Source: HGM04593 sp045588485 (GTDB taxonomy: Bacteria; Bacteroidota; Bacteroidia; Bacteroidales; Bacteroidaceae). From it: a DNA stretch of 64,000 bases. The stretch is taken from assembly GCA_045588485.1 (NCBI GenBank), contig JAZNEI010000028.1, positions 14,592 to 78,591 of the forward strand, in the 5' to 3' direction. How positions within the stretch are numbered: the first letter of the stretch is position 1; each line of letters opens with the position of its first letter. Made by a program: the position numbers and the translations under genes. Positions 59,935 to 64,000 of the stretch are shown in pieces. The notes below the pieces were generated by a model. That model had not been told where the DNA came from. It saw nothing but the letters and a program-made list of their open reading frames with translations, and made no database searches.

Positions 59935-60710
59935 TTACATGGAATAGTTTCCCATATTTTGCTGTTCTAACCATACAGCTCTCCTTGATTGGAGGAGCTT
60001 CGGCATTATTTTTCGATTCACGCAAGAATTATGCAAAATTACTGACAGTTGCAGGGATTATAGTATTATGTACATTCATTTGCGGCCTATGGCTATCGCT
60101 CGACCGCCCACCACTTCGAACGATGGGTGAGACACGACTATGGTACTCATTTTTTATGCTTGTAGCCGGATTCTTCACATATAATAAATGGAAATATAGA
60201 TGGATACTACTATTCTCATCAATAATGTCGACTGTATTCCTTACTATAACACTTTTAAATCCCGAAATACATGACAAGACCTTGATGCCGGCATTGCAGA
60301 GTGTATGGTTCATCCCACACGTTACTGTATATATGTTCTCATACGCTTTTTTAGGTGTATCATTCATACTATCTATATACGCACTCACAACATCTAAAAA
60401 CGAAATATTAAATGCTATTGACACACTCGTATATACAGGAGTTGCATTCTTCACCGTTGGAATGTTAACAGGTGCTATATGGGCAAAAGAGGCATGGGGT
60501 GAATATTGGAGTTGGGACCCCAAAGAAAGTTGGGCATTGATTACCTGGATGTTATACCTACTTTATATACATTTACGTATTTTAAACAAAGTAAATTCCA
60601 AGATACTTTATTTAGTTCTTATACTATCGTTCCTTGCGTTGCAGATGTGCTGGTACGGCATTAACTATCTTCCCTCAACTGTTCCAAGTGTACATATATA
60701 CACTAAATAG
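59931..60710 (+). CDS. CcsA-like cytochrome c assembly protein
   Basis: A 259-residue protein with about eight membrane helices. The haem-handling WWD motif is clear: WGEYWSWDPKESWALITWML near residues 187-206. His residues likely to bind haem occur in IPHVTVYMFSYAFLG (near 124) and LLYIHLRI (near 212). Translationally coupled to the ResB-like gene by ATGA. No cytochrome c or nrfHA gene adjoins it in this window, so the client cytochromes lie elsewhere. Confidence 0.9.
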   Translation: MITWNSFPYFAVLTIQLSLIGGASALFFDSRKNYAKLLTVAGIIVLCTFICGLWLSLDRPPLRTMGETRLWYSFFMLVAGFFTYNKWKYRWILLFSSIMSTVFLTITLLNPEIHDKTLMPALQSVWFIPHVTVYMFSYAFLGVSFILSIYALTTSKNEILNAIDTLVYTGVAFFTVGMLTGAIWAKEAWGEYWSWDPKESWALITWMLYLLYIHLRILNKVNSKILYLVLILSFLALQMCWYGINYLPSTVPSVHIYTK

Positions 60711-60893
60711 GCAGAGCATATATATGATTGTCAGAAAGAACAGCCATTTAACACTGCCAAAATGTCATATTCTTTACAAAATCAAAAAAAAGGTGGCACA
60801 TTAAATAATTTGGCACTTTTTTTGTTTATATAAAGTGTAGGCTCCTACCTACCTTATACAACAATAGAAAATAAACCAAATTAATAAAAGAAT

Positions 60894-62939
60894 ATGCAAA
60901 AAGGAAACATTGGGGTAACAACCGAAAATATCTTCCCCGTAATTAAGAAGTTCTTGTACAGCGATCACGAGATTTTTCTGCGCGAGATTGTATCTAATGC
61001 CATTGATGCAACACAGAAATTGAAAACCCTTTACGAGAAAGGCGAGTATAAAGGCGAGCTTGGCGAACTTAAAGTCACTGTATCACTTGGCGACGGGACA
61101 ATTACCGTAAGCGACAACGGAATAGGACTTACTGCCGAGGAGATAGAGAAATACATCAATCAGATAGCTCTCTCGGGAGCAACAGACTTCCTCGAAAAGT
61201 ATAAAGACACAGCCAATAGTATTATAGGACACTTTGGTCTTGGATTCTACTCGGCATTTATGGTCTCTAATAAAGTCGAGATTGTGACAAAATCATATAC
61301 CGATGCACCTGCTGTAAAATGGAGTTGTGACGGTAGTCCCGAATACACCATCGAAGAGGTTGAAAAAGCCGAACGCGGAACAGACATAATAATGTACATC
61401 GACGAGGAGAGTAAAGAGTTCCTCGACGAGCAACGTATAACAGCAATCCTTAACAAATATTGCCGCTTCTTACCCGTACCCATCGCATTCGGAAAGAAAA
61501 AAGAGTGGAAAGATGGCAAACAGGTAGAGACAAGCGAAGACAATATAATCAACGACACCACTCCTCTGTGGACACGTAAGCCCGGTGACCTCACCGACGA
61601 GGACTACAAGGAGTTCTATCGCAAGCTCTACCCAATGAGCGACGAGCCTCTTTTCTGGATACACTTGAATGTAGATTTTCCCTTCCACCTCACAGGAATA
61701 CTCTACTTCCCCAAAGTAAAGAGCAATCTCGACCTGCAGAAAAACAAAATTCTGCTTTTCTGCAACCAGGTATATGTTACCGACGAGGTAGAAGGCATCG
61801 TACCCGATTTCCTCACACTTATGCATGGAGTGATAGACTCACCCGATATTCCTCTTAACGTTTCGCGCTCATATCTTCAGAGCGACTCTAATGTAAAGAA
61901 GATATCATCATATATATCTAAAAAGGTATCCGACCGTCTGCAATCAATCTTCAAGAACGACCGTAAAGAGTTCGAGGAGAAATGGAACGATCTTAAGATA
62001 TTCATTCACTATGGAATGCTCACCGAAGAGAGTTTCTACGACAAAGCAAGCAAATATGCATTGCTACAGGATACCGAGGGTAAAAAATACACTTACGAGG
62101 AGTATAAAACACTCGTATCCAGCGAACAAACCGACAAAGAGGGTAATATAATCTACCTCTACAGCAACAACCGCGAAAAGGAGTACAGCTTTATTGAGGC
62201 AGCTACCTCAAAGGGTTACAACGTACTTCTCATGGATGGACAACTCGATGTTGCATTAATCAGCCTTCTCGAACGTAAGTTCGAAAAGACACGCTTCACA
62301 CGTGTCGACAGCGACGTAGTTGACAACCTCATTGTAAAGGAAGAGCAGAAAGCATCGGCACTCACATCGACAGAGCGTGATATTCTAACAGGAATATTCC
62401 AAAGCCAGCTACCTCAGATAGACAAGAAAGAGTTTTATGTTCAGGTTCATGCTCTTGGCGAAAACAACGCCCCCGTTGTTATAACACAGGCCGAATATAT
62501 GCGTCGTATGAAAGAGATGGCAGCAATACAACCAGGAATGGCATTTTATAGCGAAATGCCCGATATGCTCAATGTAATGCTAAATGAGGAACACCCAATA
62601 GTTAAACGCATCCTCACCGAAGCAGAGGCTTCTTGCAACGAGCAGTTACAACCGGTAAACAGCGAGATAGACTCTCTTGAGGCACATCGTAGCGAACTTA
62701 ACGAAGCAAGTAAGGATAAGAAGATTGAAGATATTCCTCAGAGTGAGAAAGACGACCTTGCCGACACTGAGAAGAAGATTGCCGATGCAAAGAGCAACCG
62801 TGAAGCAATCCTCGCCACATACGCAGCAAACAATCCCCAGGTACGTCAGCTTATCGATATTACCCTATTGCAGAATAATATGCTCACAGGTGAGGCACTC
62901 AGCAACTTTGTAAAGCGCAGCATCGAACTGATGAAATAA
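60894..62939 (+). CDS. htpG: Molecular chaperone HtpG (Hsp90)
   Basis: ATP-dependent cytoplasmic chaperone of 681 residues. N-terminal GHKL ATPase: LYSDHEIFLREIVSNAIDAT (residues 22-41), VSDNGIGLTAEEI, GHFGLGFYSAFMV (lid/glycine loop). Middle domain: LYFPKVKSNLDLQKNKILLF, FLTLMHGVIDSPDIPLNVSR with the catalytic Arg region. A C-terminal dimerisation domain ends NFVKRSIELMK. About 50 residues longer than E. coli HtpG, partly from a charged insert (SEIDSLEAHRSELNEASKDK) in the C-terminal domain. Monocistronic, with a strong terminator. Confidence 0.97.
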   Translation: MQKGNIGVTTENIFPVIKKFLYSDHEIFLREIVSNAIDATQKLKTLYEKGEYKGELGELKVTVSLGDGTITVSDNGIGLTAEEIEKYINQIALSGATDFLEKYKDTANSIIGHFGLGFYSAFMVSNKVEIVTKSYTDAPAVKWSCDGSPEYTIEEVEKAERGTDIIMYIDEESKEFLDEQRITAILNKYCRFLPVPIAFGKKKEWKDGKQVETSEDNIINDTTPLWTRKPGDLTDEDYKEFYRKLYPMSDEPLFWIHLNVDFPFHLTGILYFPKVKSNLDLQKNKILLFCNQVYVTDEVEGIVPDFLTLMHGVIDSPDIPLNVSRSYLQSDSNVKKISSYISKKVSDRLQSIFKNDRKEFEEKWNDLKIFIHYGMLTEESFYDKASKYALLQDTEGKKYTYEEYKTLVSSEQTDKEGNIIYLYSNNREKEYSFIEAATSKGYNVLLMDGQLDVALISLLERKFEKTRFTRVDSDVVDNLIVKEEQKASALTSTERDILTGIFQSQLPQIDKKEFYVQVHALGENNAPVVITQAEYMRRMKEMAAIQPGMAFYSEMPDMLNVMLNEEHPIVKRILTEAEASCNEQLQPVNSEIDSLEAHRSELNEASKDKKIEDIPQSEKDDLADTEKKIADAKSNREAILATYAANNPQVRQLIDITLLQNNMLTGEALSNFVKRSIELMK

Positions 62940-62962
62940 GAACAAAGAGCTTAATGACAATA

Positions 62963-63010
62963 ACAACTTCCACCATCAGAACTAATCCTGATGGTGGAAG
63001 TTGTGTTTTA
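62963..63010 (+). terminator. Terminator of htpG
   Basis: ACAACTTCCACCATCAG and CTGATGGTGGAAGTTGT form a perfect 17-bp stem with an 8-base loop, followed by GTTTTA. Confidence 0.88.
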
Positions 63011-63167
63011 CTAAGCAGCACCCTACGTTAGAAAATCTAATTTGAATTCATTCACCCATAATGGTAAATTTTATTTACATACACAATTCTTATTCTTACG
63101 TAACTATATTCCTCTTTAATCAACAATAATAAGATTAAAATTAATATTATTATTGACCCGATATTAG

Positions 63168-63580
63168 CTAGTATACTTTAATATTTCTGCACCGTTCCTT
63201 AATATAGTCATCAAACAATTTTGGCAAAGTAGTTTCGGGATTATCATCCATACGTTCGTTCCACCATATTCTTACCATCTTAGCCAATTTCTGTTTATAT
63301 CTATAAAAGCGACCGTTAATCCATACGGGAGACTTTTTAAGTCTCTCTACCACATACGTAGAAGGTTTATTAAGTATATACAACTGTATCCATAAAATTT
63401 GTCTTGTGCCGACCAATCTGAGCCATTAACAAGCTGCAAGAACAGGTCTGCAACAAAGAGGTTTGTCTCGGCACTAAAAGGCGGTATTCCTAACAGCCAC
63501 AAAGGATTATCATCGCGAACAAGGTCGTTGGGATATGGATTAGCAAAATTGTATGCATGAAAATAAAATCCCTCAGAATT
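63168..63580 (-). pseudogene. Truncated and frameshifted gene remnant
   Basis: Two overlapping frames look like parts of one protein. The frame open from 63580 to 63347 reads FHAYNFANPYPNDLVRDDNP, LWLLGIPPFSAETNLFVADL and GSDWSAQDKFYGYSCIYLIN, with no start codon after the upstream TAA at 63583-63581. The frame ending at 63168 continues TYVVERLKKSPVWINGRFYR then IWWNERMDDNPETTLPKLFD. A one-base shift near 63350-63380 would join them. The 5' end is missing. The family is not recognised. It lies between htpG and the 5S rRNA region, a likely decay zone. Confidence 0.62.
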
Positions 63581-63651
63581 TTACGTTGAGCCTGTTTATC
63601 CCGATTTTAAGATTGACTAAACTTTTTGCTTAGCCCCATAAACGCGGTGGC

Positions 63652-63674
63652 GGGCGATTAGAAATCGCCCCTAC
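63652..63674. repeat. Dispersed palindrome, copy 3 (GGGYGATT family)
   Basis: GGGCGATTAGAAATCGCCC is a palindrome followed by CTAC. Its reverse complement GTAGGGGCGATTTCTAATCG differs from the element at 3351-3372 at two positions. Confidence 0.7.
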
Positions 63675-63698
63675 GAGCAATGATAATAGTTGCATAAA

Positions 63699-63785
63699 CA
63701 AAAAAAGGACACCCTTGATAGGATGTCCTTCAAAAAAAGTGGCGATGACCTACTCTACCTGTGGCTTAATGCAGTACCATCGGCC
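63699..63785 (-). pseudogene. Degenerate partial 5S rRNA copy with duplicated terminator
   Basis: The stretch repeats the 3' end of the intact 5S gene and its terminator found 132 bases to the right. About 57 bases are identical (terminator hairpin plus GTGGCGATGACCTACTCT). Next comes a diverged patch (ACCTGTGG against CCCACAA), then CTTAATGCAGTACCATCGGC again, after which similarity is lost. It is a remnant, not a functional 5S. Confidence 0.8.
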
Positions 63786-63831
63786 CAGGCTGAACAAAGG
63801 GGATTAACAGCAAGTAAAATACAAATAAAAA

Positions 63832-63866
63832 AAAGGACACCCTTGATAGGATGTCCTTCAAAAAAA
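63832..63866. terminator. Terminator of the rRNA operon
   Basis: AAGGACACCC and GGATGTCCTT pair with one wobble around TTGATA, with A-runs on both sides. On the minus strand it follows the 5S 3' end and runs into TTTTTTTT. Confidence 0.88.
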
Positions 63867-63977
63867 GTGGCGATGACCTACTCTCCCACAACTTAATGCA
63901 GTACCATCGGCGCTGTCGGGCTTAACTTCTCTGTTCGGGATGGGAAGAGGTGGATCCCCGACGCTATCAATCGCCTG
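63867..63977 (-). rRNA. rrf: 5S ribosomal RNA
   Basis: The minus strand reads as a Bacteroidetes 5S: 5' CAGGCGATTGATAGCGTCGG, GGATCCACCTCTTCCCATCC, CGAACAGAGAAGTTAAGCCC, then GCGCCGATGGTACTGC and GGGAGAGTAGGTCATCGCC. The terminal stem GGCGAT / ATCGCC closes the molecule. Ends are accurate to a few bases. Its orientation implies that 16S and 23S lie to the right of the window on the minus strand. Confidence 0.93.
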
Positions 63978-64000
63978 AATAAGTGAATCAATCAAGACGG

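Overview
The window is chromosomal DNA from a member of the Bacteroidales (Bacteroidetes), probably a gut anaerobe. Signs are the TTTG / TAnnTTTG promoters upstream of many genes, the lack of purine-rich ribosome binding sites, the long Ala/Lys-tailed ribosomal protein S16, PyrB next to PyrI, KdsB (an LPS-making cell), many SPII lipoproteins, a large outer-membrane receptor under an ECF sigma factor, and an [FeFe] hydrogenase with its HydE/HydG/HydF maturases. No species is claimed.

Layout. 1-6.8 kb: 5' part of a type I asparaginase, an iron-sulfur DUF362 protein, a LicD-family transferase, rpsP, a PDZ/S41-like lipoprotein, and a cell-envelope trio (NlpE-like lipoprotein, DUF4136 lipoprotein, small beta-barrel). 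6.9-14.1 kb: an accessory island that looks AT-richer by eye. Its left half is a minus-strand operon: a frameshifted glycine-zipper protein, a YaaW-family protein, a soluble M48 metalloprotease, a DUF4177 protein and a YbjN-like protein. It is divergent from an HTH protein with a hydrophobic tail. Its right half is a compact RiPP-type cluster: a radical SAM/SPASM maturase with an N-terminal PqqD/RRE-like domain, a 34-residue precursor-like peptide ending in a Cys/Trp/Tyr-rich tail, and a peptidase-U32-like protein. 14.1-27.5 kb, minus strand: GDPD-like lipoprotein, Xaa-Pro aminopeptidase, TonB-like protein, tRNA-His, a DUF6057-like membrane protein, branching enzyme GlgB, a YhcH protein, a MORN-repeat protein, a degenerate M16 protein, KdsB and PBP1A. 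27.7-30.5 kb: pyrB-pyrI-flavin reductase-OMP, convergent with glyA across a shared terminator. 32-36.2 kb: ECF sigma, single-pass membrane protein and outer-membrane receptor. 36.3-41.7 kb: three tandem paralogous AMP-forming acyl-activating enzymes. 42.2-44 kb: an OadA/pyruvate-carboxylase-B-like carboxyltransferase. 44.1-50.5 kb: hydE-hydG-hydF plus a DUF5715 gene, divergent from the hydrogenase. 50.7-56.8 kb: phoH, purC, aroE, an LTA-synthase-like sulfatase-fold protein and a GT4 glycosyltransferase. 56.8-62.9 kb: a TPR sensor/regulator, a nonsense-interrupted gene, ResB- and CcsA-like cytochrome c assembly proteins and htpG. 63-64 kb: a broken gene remnant, a degenerate partial copy of a 5S rRNA end with its terminator, and the intact 5S rRNA that closes an rRNA operon lying to the right on the minus strand.

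The best candidate for an undescribed system is the radical-SAM / short peptide / U32-like cluster at 11.4-14.0 kb. It has an 11-bp hairpin between the peptide gene and the third gene. Second is the adjoining YaaW-M48 protease operon with its divergent HTH gene. All family calls come from reading motifs by eye; no database search was possible.
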